From: STC-74 sp043756665
GTDB lineage: Bacteria > Patescibacteriota > Gracilibacteria > BD1-5 > UBA2023
NCBI GenBank assembly: GCA_043756665.1
Contig: JAYUQR010000001.1
Location: 1-17,935 of the forward strand
Direction: 5' to 3'
DNA: 17,935 nucleotides
Shown here: in pieces, positions 1 to 8,469 of the stretch
Position numbering within the stretch: position 1 is the first letter of the stretch
Layout of the letters: each line of letters starts with the position of its first letter
Notes under the pieces: model-generated
What the model saw: only the letters and a program-made list of their open reading frames with translations
The model's database searches: none
Told to the model about the DNA's origin: nothing
Program-made: the position numbers and the translations under genes

Positions 1-1
1 G

Positions 2-427
2 TATCAAAAAAGGATTTCTCGTGAGGATTTTATCAATGAGGCGAAAAAGTTTCTTGGCTATCCTTATATTCTCGGGGGTGACGGATCAAGCAGAGATACA
101 TGAATAGATTGCTCTCATCTCATTTCTCGAGCTCTTATCGATACTGGATGTATGAATAGTTACTTTTATCGGACAGCGAGATATTTGAAAAATATTACAA
201 AAGAAATCCACGTTGGGCAACAGATACAGCCTGGAGATCTTCTCTTTCTTTGGGATGACTCGGGGATAGTTGGTCATGTAGCGATTATACTTAATGCATG
301 AAAATTATGATCCTTTACCATCCTCGATGCATCTGGTCCATCGACTGGAATTTGGTCGACAACTATCAGAGAGATTTACCTCGGTGAGACAAGATTTTGT
401 ATCGGCACACCATTCTTTCTGTTATAA
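2..427 (+). CDS. NlpC/P60 family cysteine peptidase, 3' part
   Basis: The gene enters from upstream of the window, so the N-terminus is missing; 141 codons are visible up to TAA at 425-427. The fragment starts with a helix (SREDFINEAKKFLGYPY) and then shows the family core: GIDCSHLI with the catalytic Cys (Gly encoded by TGA at 101-103), PGDLLFLW, and GHVAIIL with the catalytic His. The third catalytic position appears to be Asp in ILDASG, where many members have His. Family members cleave gamma-D-glutamyl-diaminopimelate or similar bonds in peptidoglycan and usually act outside the membrane; a signal peptide or SH3 domain would lie outside the window. A terminator follows, so it is probably not co-transcribed with the lysine genes. 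Three TGA codons are read as Gly. Family assignment is confident, exact substrate is not. Confidence 0.85.
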
Positions 428-555
428 AAATTTTGACTTCCATTCCCTTTTTTCTATACTTAACTCTTATGATTATCCATTTTCTCAGTTCAAAGAAGTC
501 AAAGAAACTCTCCATTTTTGGATAGGTTTTTTTGGGTATTAAGTAATAACCAAAT

Positions 556-587
556 AACCTCTCCAAGTAACTGGGGAGGTTTTGTTT
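556..587 (+). terminator. Rho-independent terminator after the NlpC/P60 gene
   Basis: AACCTCTCC and GGGGAGGTT form a 9-bp stem with one G-T pair around an 8-base loop, followed by TTTGTTT. It separates the peptidase gene from the lysine cluster. Confidence 0.8.
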
Positions 588-613
588 GACAAGACATCAC
601 TATTTTTTATCAT
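586..613 (+). promoter_or_regulatory. Predicted sigma70-type promoter of the lysA block
   Basis: A perfect TTGACA (586-591) and TATCAT (608-613) are separated by 16 bases. Transcription would start near 620, leaving a leader of about 55 bases before lysA. The leader carries two copies of CCATTAAGCC. I see no lysine riboswitch; the leader is too short for one. Confidence 0.6.
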
Positions 614-638
614 TCATTCATCTCACACACACTATTTA

Positions 639-665
639 CCATTAAGCCCTATTTTCCATTAAGCC
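639..665 (+). repeat. Two direct copies of CCATTAAGCC in the lysA leader
   Basis: The 10-mer CCATTAAGCC occurs at 639-648 and again at 656-665, spaced 17 bases apart, ending ten bases before the lysA ATG. The tandem arrangement could be an operator or a small local duplication; nothing here decides between them. Confidence 0.5.
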
Positions 666-674
666 TAAATCATC

Positions 675-1955
675 ATGAATCCACTCCCATCATCTCTCTC
701 GCTACCCTTCTCAGAAAGTGATATACAAAAAGCTATCGAAATCGTAGGATGAAAAACTCCTTTTCATCTCTACTCTGAGTCACGAATTCTCGAAAATGCC
801 AAAAAACTCACTCTCGGGTTTAAAAATGTAGGAATTGATTTTAAAAATTTCTTTGCCGTTAAGGCGCTTCCGAATCCACACATTCTGAAGATACTTCAGG
901 ACTTATGAATGGGAATGGATTGTAGTTCTATATCTGAAATTCATCTCTGTGATTTTATAGGAGTTACCGGTGAAAACATCATATTCACGTCGAATAATAC
1001 TACCATCGAGGAATTTCGTAATGCAAAACTCGCCTGAGCCATGATCAATATAGACGATATCTCTCATATTTCTAAACTCGAGCAGATCGGATTCCCAGAC
1101 ATCGTCTGTTGTCGGTATAATCCAGGATCCCTAAAAGAAGGAAATAGTATAATAGGTGAGTCCGTCAAGCAAAAATACGGTATGCGCGGTGATCAGATAA
1201 TCGAAGCGTACCGACTACTACTTGCGAAATGAGTACGCCGTTTCGGGTTACATGCGATGATGGTTTCAAATGAAAGAAGAGAAGAAGCTCTGATAGAAAA
1301 TGCTCGCCTGCTTTTCGAACTTGCCTGAAAAATTTATGGTGAACTCGGTATAATCTTCGAGTTCATAAATCTTGGTGGTGGTATCGGGGTACCTTATAAG
1401 CCGACAGATCATGAAGTAGATATCGATATCCTTGTACAAGGAATAAGAAAAGAATATGACTTCATATTCCTCGATAAAAACATAACTCCACCAAAGATTT
1501 ATATGGAAAATGGTCGTTATCTAACTGCCTCCGCTTGAGCACTTATTACTCGAGTAGAAAATATTTCACAAAAATATCAAACATTCGTCGGTGTCGATGC
1601 GAGTATGCATTGTCTTATGCGACCTGGTATGTATGGAGCATACCATCATATCACTGTTCTCTGAAAGCAAAGCTCTCCAGAAGATTCACTCTATCATGTC
1701 ACGGGGGGTCTCTGTGAAAACAACGATCAATTCACTGCTTGAGAAGCCCGATTACTTCCGAAGATTATCGAGTGAGATATTCTCGCAATACATACCAGTG
1801 GTGCTCATGGTCATGCTATGGGATTTAACTACAATGGTAAACTTCGCCCAGCTGAGATATTACTACGAAATACTAGTGAATGCCAAATAATTCGTCGTGA
1901 AGAAACTGAGGAAGACCTCTTTCGTACTATTGTATTCGATAAATCACTAAAATAG
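675..1955 (+). CDS. lysA: Diaminopimelate decarboxylase
   Basis: The 426-residue product is a PLP-dependent fold-III decarboxylase that turns meso-diaminopimelate into lysine, the last step of the pathway. An N-terminal strand (GGKTPFHLYSE) leads into FFAVKALPNP with the PLP lysine at residue 63. The barrel contains NLGGGIGVPY, the phosphate-binding glycine loop. The C-terminal domain has CENNDQF, corresponding to the usual CESxD active-site segment, and GAHGHAMGFNYNGKLRPAEIL, a hallmark of the family. Length is normal (about 420). Nine TGA codons are read as Gly, the first at residue 26. It is the first gene after the promoter and is 98 bases upstream of asd. CENND instead of CESGD/CESTD is a mild deviation. 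Carboxynorspermidine decarboxylase, a related family, is less likely given the asd, dapA and dapB neighbours. Confidence 0.93.
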
Positions 1956-1967
1956 TATTACTCGTTC

Positions 1968-1997
1968 GAATCACTATTGGATTTATCAGAGTGATTC
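1968..1997 (+). other. Intergenic inverted repeat between lysA and asd
   Basis: GAATCACT and AGTGATTC form a perfect 8-bp stem around a 14-base loop. No T-run follows, so it is a poor intrinsic terminator; it might be an RNA-processing or operator site. It lies in the 98-base lysA-asd gap. Confidence 0.45.
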
Positions 1998-2053
1998 TAC
2001 AAAAATATTACTCAGGCAAATATATTCAACTTCTACCCCTATCATTCTCTCTT

Positions 2054-3055
2054 ATGTATACTATCTGAATCGTCTGAGCTACTTGAGCCGTCTGAGTCGA
2101 GATGATCAATTGTCTAGAAAACTTCCAGATCCCCGTATCCGAACTGCGACTCTGAGCTTCAGAGAGATCTGCAGGAAAAGAAGTCCAGACATATCTTTGA
2201 AAGATTATACTTCAAAATATCGATGAAGATTTTTTTCGAGGACTAGACTTTGCCCTTTTCTCTGCTGGCGGGGATGTCTCTCGTGAGTGGATCCCTCGTG
2301 CAGTGGCTCTATGAGTACGAGTGATCGATAATTCTTCCGCATTTCGCTATGAAAAAAGTGTTCCCCTCGTCATACCTGCTATCAATAGTCACGCTATCGG
2401 AGATGCTATGATCATCGCGAATCCGAACTGTACGACCGCGATCGCTCTCATGGCATTGAATCCGATCTATAAAAAATACGGGGTTAAAAAAATGATCGTC
2501 TCGACGTATCAAGCTACGAGTGGGGCTGGAGCAAAAGGGATGGATGAGCTACTCGAAAATACAAAAAGATATTTCTCCTGAGAACCTCCAAAGATCGAAG
2601 CATTTGTCGAAAATATAGCATTTAATGTGATCCCCCATATAGATAAATTCCAAGAGAATGGCTATACTAAAGAAGAGATGAAAGTCGTATGGGAAACTCA
2701 CAAAATACTCGGTGATGATACACTCGCGATCAGCTGTACGGCAGTCCGAATACCGACTCTTCGAGCACACAGTGAATCCATCATCATCGAGACGAGAGAA
2801 AAAGTGGACTTAGACGATCTTCGAGATATTATGAGTAATAGTCCTGGGGTAGATCTCGTCGATGATACCGCTCGTCATCGTTATCCGATGCCCGTAAATG
2901 CTATGGGAAAGTACAATGTCGAAGTCGGTCGAATCAGGAAAAATCTCATTTTCTGAGACTATGGAGTAGAGCTTTTTGTCTCTGGTGATCAGCTCTTGCG
3001 ATGAGCTGCGCTCAATGCTGTAGAAATACTCGATGCTATTATTAATCCCCGTTAA
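2054..3055 (+). CDS. asd: Aspartate-semialdehyde dehydrogenase
   Basis: The 333-residue enzyme reduces aspartyl phosphate to aspartate semialdehyde with NADPH, the common precursor of lysine, threonine and methionine. The N-terminus is IGIVGATGAVG, the Rossmann loop, with four of its glycines written TGA. The catalytic Cys126 lies in NPNCTTA, followed by SGAGAKGMDEL and IPHID, and His239 in RIPTLRAHS. The C-terminus has DQLLRGAALNAVEI, typical of the family. Length matches the family (about 335-370). Ten TGA codons are read as Gly. The ATG is chosen because it directly precedes the Rossmann strand. The stop is followed after a single base by the ATG of the next gene, indicating a tight operon. 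Confidence 0.96.
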
Positions 3056-3056
3056 T

Positions 3057-3851
3057 ATGAAGGTGTGTCTCATTAATTTTGATGCCAAGTGGAAAGATAA
3101 AGAAGCCAATATCCAAAAAAAAGAAATGCTCATCCAAAAAGTTATGTGATACGATAGTGATACTGATATCATCGTATTTCCTGAGCTCAGTCTGACGGGA
3201 TATGTCCTCGATAGCGATGCAGCAGTCCTTGCCGAGGAGAAGGATGGGAACTCTATCAGGAAGATCGCTGCACTGGCTCGAGAGTATTCTGTCGCGATTC
3301 TATTCGGATTCATAGAGAGGAACACGGAAGGAAAACCGTACAACTCCGTCGCCGTGATATCGAAGACTGGGGAGCTCATCACGACATATCGTAAGCATCA
3401 CCTCTTCTCCCAGGGAAAGGAAGGGACAGTATACACACCTGGCGATACCCTCTCGATCTTCGAGCTCGCATGAGTACGCTGTGGTATTTCTATTTGTTTT
3501 GATCTGCGGTATCCCAGACTCTACGAAGCCTATAAGAAGGCATGAGTAGAGTGCATATTCACGAGTGCTGCCTGGGTCGATGGGAGAAACAAGCCTGACA
3601 TTTTCCATTCTCTCACAAAGGCACGAAGTGGAGAAAATCAGATATACATGGCGAGCGTCGACTGTATCGGAACCGATATGAATAATAACTACAGAGGAAA
3701 TGCGATCATCTCAAATCCATATTGTGAAGACATACGGGAAACGATAGATCATATATTCCATTTCGCCGTCATAGAAAAAAACATCATCACCAATCTCTCA
3801 GAAAAAATGCCACTCTCTACTGGATACAAAGACACATACACTGTCCAATAA
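3057..3851 (+). CDS. Carbon-nitrogen hydrolase (nitrilase superfamily), omega-amidase-like
   Basis: The 264-residue protein has the nitrilase-superfamily Glu-Lys-Cys triad at normal spacing: Glu43 in FPELSLTGY, Lys113 in YRKHHLF and Cys147 in ICFDLRYPRLY. ARSGENQIYMAS matches the usual ARAxENxxxxxxxN region. Members hydrolyse amide bonds in small molecules. It starts one base after asd and ends 25 bases before a PLP aminotransferase. In known pairs such as mtnU/mtnE, an omega-amidase next to an aminotransferase removes alpha-ketoglutaramate formed when glutamine is amino donor; that role here is an inference. An alternative is deacylation of an acylated diaminopimelate intermediate, since no dapE is visible. 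Three TGA codons are read as Gly. Superfamily is confident, substrate is open. Confidence 0.85.
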
Positions 3852-3876
3852 GTTACTTACTACTTACTTTTTTATT

Positions 3877-5088
3877 ATGAAATATCTTTGAGAGTGAGGA
3901 GTCAATCTCTTCCAAAAAATCGCTGCTCTAGTGGCTGAATATAAGGCTGAACATGGTGAATCAAGTTGTATCAATATCGGCTCAGGAGAGCCTGATATGA
4001 CACCACCGAAACTCCTCCAGAAGCTCGTCGCCGAGGAGATCATGCGAGATGATCAGAGGATCCATACCTATCAGGAGAACAACTCGAAGAATCGTCTCAA
4101 TCAGAACCTTATACAGCTCAATACTGGAGTCAATATAGATGAATATCCTCATCTTGTATCTCTCATCACTCCAGGAGAGAAGACGATGCTCGCACTCCTC
4201 CCGATCGCCTGTGGAGCCAATCGAGATGACGTCACCGTAGAGAATAAATGATATATGGTCAATGCTCCTGCCTACGATATCATCAGGACATGGAGTGGAT
4301 ATCTCGGTGAGCCGAGTTTTGTCTGGCCGATGTATGCAAGCGAAGGATTCACACTCGATGTGAAACATATACCAGCTGGAGTAAAGCCACGCATGATCCT
4401 CACAGTGAAGCCTGGCAATCCATGTCCTGTATGAGCGACTCGCGAAGAGTGGGTAGCCCTCATCGATTACTGTATCGCACATGGCGTCCGTCTCGTGAAT
4501 GACTGAGCTTACACAGCACTCACCCATACGAGTCATGTCACTCTCACAGAGGTCGCGAAAGACTACCCTGCTCTCGACTGGATCGAGCTCTTCAGTATGT
4601 CAAAGACATTCTCAGCTTGTGGTTGGCGACTCGCAGTGACTGTCGGAAGCAAGGACTTCATAGGTGAACTCGCTAAGGTGAAGGGGAATACTGATTCAGG
4701 TCCATTTGGTCCACTTCTCTCTGGTATGGAACGATATCTCGAGATGCCAGAAGCAGAGCAAGATGCAGAGAAAAATCAGAAAAAATACGCGAAAAGACTC
4801 GAGATTCTCAGAGGAGTATTTATGGACTTCGGTCTGAGGCCGACCTGTCCGACGGATGCAGGATTTTTTATGATGTTTGATTGCCCGAAGAGTGTGGATG
4901 GTGAAGTTATCGAGAACTCCGAAGAGTACAATAAAAAGATCATCAATCTCACTTGAGTGATCGGTGTACCCTTCGCATGACAGTGAGGAGAGCAATTCAT
5001 ACGATACTCAGCGTGTTATGATGCCGAGAACGAGACCAATATAACCAAACTCCGTACAGCACTCGCGAAAGTCTCCATCAGTTATTAA
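3877..5088 (+). CDS. dapL: PLP aminotransferase, probable LL-diaminopimelate aminotransferase
   Basis: The 403-residue class I/II aminotransferase has INIGSGEPDM near the N-terminus, KPGNPCPVG (the PxNPTG-like loop), NDGAYTAL with the Asp and Tyr that hold PLP, and SMSKTFSACGWR with the PLP lysine at residue 243. KVKGNTDSGPF just downstream resembles the KxKSNIDSGxF segment of DapL enzymes, which convert tetrahydrodipicolinate directly to LL-diaminopimelate using glutamate. This, and its place among lysA, asd, dapA and dapB, is why I choose DapL over succinyl-DAP transaminase DapC or aspartate aminotransferase. DapL makes LL-DAP, so an epimerase (DapF) is still needed and is not in the window. 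Eight TGA codons are read as Gly, two within the first seven codons (residues 5 and 7). Class is certain, DapL subtype is probable. Confidence 0.75.
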
Positions 5089-5100
5089 CCGATATTTCTT

Positions 5101-5400
5101 ATGCTATTTTCTGATCATCTGTCTACCCTTCCAGAGATTCAGGATATCCCTGTCATGATCACCCTCTCGAGTGGCGAGTCTATGACAATCGAGAATGTCG
5201 ATGGGAAAAGGTGATCTCTGAGACTCTTGCAAGCATTCCTCGGTGAGAAGAGCGAGCGTACAGATCACTTCCCTCTCGAGGATTTCTGTGAGCACTACGA
5301 TGCATGGCAAAGAGACCCAGATGGTCATCATACCACTATCAATTTCGTCCATCAGTATAATACTATAGGGTGAAATATCCGAAAGATTTGACAAGTGTAG
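5101..5400 (+). CDS. Small protein resembling DUF2322
   Basis: This 99-residue acidic soluble protein has no signal peptide or membrane segment. Its pattern FSDHLSTLPEIQDI, IENVDGKRGSL, then FCEHYDAWQRDP and H-x-x-I, recalls the DUF2322 family (about 100 residues, with N-x-x-GKxGSL, EH and a C-terminal HPNID-like motif) as I remember it. No function is established for that family. It sits 12 bases after the aminotransferase and 44 bases before a homoserine dehydrogenase-like gene, on the same strand, so it is very likely part of the lysine operon. Three TGA codons are read as Gly. The gene is supported by the open frame and operon position; the family match is from memory and only moderately certain. 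Confidence 0.6.
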
Positions 5401-5444
5401 ATATAGAAATATTATGCGATGTAATATTTCCTAAAGTTTTTACT

Positions 5445-6554
5445 ATGTGATTAGCCAAATCTCCAACTCCTGTGGTGGTAATCTGACACGGTGGCGTGGG
5501 ATATGAAGTGTTACGGTTATTGCAGGGAAACACGAGTTATAGGGCTGTTGGCGTACTGGGAAGCACTGGTTCGATCGCATTTCCCGGTCAAGATGGGCTT
5601 ACTCGTTTCCTAGCACAGAATAGAATGGAACGACGACAGGCACTCGATAGTCAACAACAGATACAGGAATTACTCGGAACCCTGTCATGATTTGGTATAC
5701 ATCCAAAAGTAATAATAGATGCTGGATCTCATGACGATCTTCATGGTCACCCAATATTGGTCTGACAAGGATTCAAAGTGGTTACAGCACGGAAAGACAC
5801 TCTTGCGTATTCTGAACCTGGAATAGCCCAAGAACTCCTCCGTTCACCAAATTACGGCGCAGAATGTACTATTATGGCAAATGAGTGAGTACTCAGACGG
5901 ATCATTGGGGAGCGACTCGATCCGTCGAGTACTGGTCCCATACCAACGATCCTAGAGATTTCTCTGATCTCCTCAGGTACACTTGCTGGTTATGTTAATA
6001 ATCAACTCAGTTGAACAAGCGCATCTGAATCAGCACAAAAGCTCATTGCAAATGGTGATACAGAGCCAGTCCCTCCGATTGATTTTTGTGGGATAGATTT
6101 TTGAAAAAAACTTATCATTGCAGCCCGAGCGGCGTGATATGATGCTACATTTGATAAAATTATTTTTTGAAAATGATTCCTCGGAAAAGACTATCTCGAT
6201 CTCTATAAAGGTCACCCTGTTACAAAATTTCCTCAGATACATAGAGAATTCATTGCCAAACTAGAGCGCGAGGAGAATGGAAAAATGAAGACTTTCTTTT
6301 CGGATATTCCACCATGAAGGGTTCCAAGATATGTTGGTCGCATAGTCTTTGATGGAAGTGACTGAGTCATGATTACTGCATGAATAGAGCTCGTTCGAAA
6401 GGATTCACAACTCTGAATGGCAGAGTTCAATATCGCCCTGATCAGTCTCAAAGTCGATGATACTACTACGAACCCTGTAACCATAGCATGAAGAGGTTCT
6501 GGATATCAAAAGACAGCCCAGTGACTCATACGGGATATGAATACTCTAGCGTAA
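5445..6554 (+). CDS. Homoserine dehydrogenase-like oxidoreductase, divergent copy
   Basis: The 369-residue protein begins with a Rossmann strand and loop (VVVIGHGGVGYEVL). Lys117 in VVTARK corresponds to the catalytic Lys of the usual TANK motif, with Arg replacing Asn. SSGTLAGYVNNQLSG and the GIDFGKKLIIAARAAGY segment (Lys222) match the catalytic domain of homoserine dehydrogenases, and GRGSGYQKTAQGLIRDM matches the C-terminal GxGAGxxxTAxxxxxD signature. No ACT domain is present. It would reduce aspartate semialdehyde to homoserine, but the substrate pocket (EPVPPIDFCGID instead of EPDPxxDLxGxD) is altered, so another semialdehyde is possible. Sixteen TGA codons are read as Gly, the highest count in the cluster. 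A second, more canonical copy lies at 9882-11006. Fold is confident, specificity is not. Confidence 0.75.
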
Positions 6555-6587
6555 AGAGACTCTATAAAAAAACCAGGAAAGAACCCT

Positions 6588-6615
6588 TTGATTTTTTCGC
6601 GCTTCTCGATATCAT
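6588..6615 (+). promoter_or_regulatory. Predicted internal promoter before dapB
   Basis: TTGATT (6588-6593) and TATCAT (6610-6615) are 16 bases apart, the same spacing and the same -10 as the lysA promoter. A transcript would start near 6622, about 16 bases before the dapB ATG. It would let dapB be expressed apart from the upstream genes. Confidence 0.45.
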
Positions 6616-6637
6616 AGAGACTCTCACACATATTCCT

Positions 6638-7381
6638 ATGAAAATCGCTCTCGTCGGCTATGGTCGCATGTGACATATGATCGAAGAGATCGCTCGGAAG
6701 AGAGGCTATGATATCAGTACCATCGTCTCTCCCGAGTGTTGAACTCGATTAGAGGATCTCCTGAGGAGTGATCATGATGTGATAATCGATTTTTCTGTAG
6801 CAAGTATAGCACTCGAGAATATACGATTCTATGCGGCACATGATATGCGTGTCATCATGGGAACGACCGGATGGTATGATCATATTGACGAAGTAAAATG
6901 ACTATTTGCTCAATCCGATTGAGCATTCCTCTGGTGAGGCAATTTTTCCCTAGGTGTACATCTTTTTTGGAAGATACTGGAAAATGCATCGAAGATCATG
7001 AATCGTTTCGATTCCTATGATGTATTTGGTCACGAATTTCACCATAATCAGAAATCAGATTCCCCGAGTGGAACCGCTCTCTCTACAGCAGATATCATAC
7101 TGAAGCATATCGATCGAAAGGATACTCTCATCACGGAAACACTCAAAGAAAGAAAAATAATGCCCAATGAACTCCATTTCTCTTCAACTCGCTGAGGAAG
7201 TGTTCCAGGAACGCACTCTCTCTATTTTGACTCCCCATTCGATACGATCGAGATCAGCCATACTGCCAGGACTCGAGAAGGATTCGCGACTGGTGCTGTC
7301 CTCTGTGCTGAGTGGCTCGTAGGAAAACACTGATACTATGAGATCTCTGACTTCACAGAAAGTATGATCTCATCAGCATAA
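6638..7381 (+). CDS. dapB: 4-hydroxy-tetrahydrodipicolinate reductase
   Basis: The 247-residue enzyme reduces hydroxy-tetrahydrodipicolinate to tetrahydrodipicolinate with NAD(P)H. The start ATG directly opens the Rossmann strand IALVGYGRMG, with the last Gly as TGA. Then come DFSVA, GTTGW and GGNFSLGV, which line the cofactor and substrate site, and HEFHHNQKSDSPSGTAL with the catalytic His135/His136, Lys139 and the SGT substrate-binding motif. RGGSVPGTHSLYF and EISHTA complete the dimerisation domain. It is slightly shorter than the usual 265-275 residues but lacks no recognised motif. Seven TGA codons are read as Gly. It lies 83 bases after the homoserine dehydrogenase-like gene and 163 bases before dapA, whose product it uses. 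Confidence 0.96.
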
Positions 7382-7413
7382 TTCACTAAGGAGATGCGTA
7401 ATAGCCTTGTTTC

Positions 7414-7442
7414 CGTCATTGCGAGGCACGAAGCAATCCAGT
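7414..7442 (+). repeat. Dispersed palindromic repeat of the GTCATTGCGAGG...GAAGCAATCC type
   Basis: GTCATTGCGAGGCACGAAGC followed by AATCCAG carries ATTGC and GCAAT as inverted ends. Very similar intergenic repeats (GTCATTGCGAG...GAAGCAATC) are known from many unrelated bacterial genomes. It lies in the 163-base dapB-dapA gap, just after the dapB stop, and may mark where two transcription units were joined. Only one copy is in this window. Confidence 0.6.
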
Positions 7443-7469
7443 CCTACAATGAAGTGTAAAGTGAGACTT

Positions 7470-7496
7470 TTGACTTATTCCAAGTTTCCTTAAAAT
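7470..7496 (+). promoter_or_regulatory. Possible promoter before dapA
   Basis: TTGACT (7470-7475) and TAAAAT (7491-7496) are separated by 15 bases, a little short. A start near 7503 would give a leader of about 40 bases that contains three ATTCT words. Confidence 0.35.
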
Positions 7497-7544
7497 CAAG
7501 TATTCAAACATTCTAAGACTCTATCATTCTAACATTCTCCCCCA

Positions 7545-8444
7545 ATGGACACTTCTGCTTTCCGTGGTCTCTGGACCGCTCTCATAACACCTTTTTCAGA
7601 AGGGAACGGTATCGATAATCCGATTGATTTTGACGCGCTGGATACGCTCCTCGATATACAGATAGCAGGATGAGTCGATGGTATCCTCTTTCTCGGTACG
7701 ACATGAGAGAACCCAACCCTCACGGATGAAGAAGGTGAATCAATCGTCCGTCGTGGGATAGAGAAGCTCGCCTGACGGGCGAAAGTGATGGTCAATGTCG
7801 GTACCTATTCGGCTCTCACATCACTCGAGAATATGAAACGCTATGAATCAATCGACGACATCGATGCGTACCTCCTCGTCAATCCGTACTACAATAAACC
7901 GACTCAGACGGGACTCTTCCTGCACTTCACGACTCTCGCGAAATCGACTACACGACCAGTATTTATCTACAATATCAAAGGTCGCTGTGCCGTGAACCTC
8001 GAAAATGCAACACTCCTCGCGATGATCGATACATGTCCGAATATCATATGAGTAAAGGAAGCGAGTGGAGACCTTGCACAGATAGGAGAGCTCATCGAGA
8101 AGCGTCCACCAGGGTTCCTCGTACTCTCCTGAGACGATGGGCTCACCTATGAAGTTGCTCTTCTCTGAGGGGATGGAGTCGTATCGGTCGCTTCGAATGC
8201 TCTCCCATGACTCTTGAGTCTGTATGTATCACACTGTCTTACTTCAGAGAGTGCAGCAAAATGAGAACAAGAGAAATACAAGCCCTTCTTCGAAAATCTC
8301 TTTCTCCAGAGTAACCCTCTCCCCCTTAAGGCATATCTTGCTTCGAAAGGGATTATAAAAGAGATTTTTCGTCTCCCAATGTGTCCTATGGATGAAACTC
8401 CGCGGAAGCAATTTCTGCATTTTATAGACAAGTTTGAATCCTAA
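7545..8444 (+). CDS. dapA: 4-hydroxy-tetrahydrodipicolinate synthase
   Basis: The 299-residue TIM-barrel aldolase condenses aspartate semialdehyde with pyruvate, the first committed lysine step. It starts FRGLWTALITPF. Residues 51-55 are GTTGE, with Gly54 as TGA. NPYYNKPTQTGLFLHF contains the catalytic Tyr116, YNIKGR keeps the substrate-binding Arg (usual YNVPxRT), and GVKEASG holds the Schiff-base Lys171. GGDGVVSVASNALP and NPLPLK are typical of the C-terminal region. Length matches the family (about 290-300). Eight TGA codons are read as Gly. It ends 25 bases before the aspartokinase and opens the second half of the cluster. YNIKGRC in place of YNVPGRT is an unusual variant. Confidence 0.95.
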
Positions 8445-8469
8445 TTCTCGAATAATCATCTGCACTACT

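Noticed and set aside
294..542. Open frame after the NlpC/P60 domain
   Set aside because: It overlaps the peptidase 3' end in another frame, has no recognisable features, and is followed by the peptidase terminator.
586..674. Lysine riboswitch before lysA
   Set aside because: The predicted leader is about 55 bases and lacks the multi-helix layout; a lysine riboswitch needs about 170 bases.
675..1955. Fragmented lysA, as if a pseudogene with several stops
   Set aside because: All internal stops are TGA, they lie at glycine positions, and no frameshift is needed. The same holds for every other gene, so the code differs and the gene is intact.
1968..1997. Terminator between lysA and asd
   Set aside because: The hairpin is clear but lacks a T-run, and the genes are functionally linked, so a complete stop is unlikely.
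2810..3608. Minus-strand open frames opposite asd and the C-N hydrolase
   Set aside because: They run antisense to strongly conserved proteins and show no family pattern; the A/T- and C-rich codon use produces such shadows throughout the cluster.
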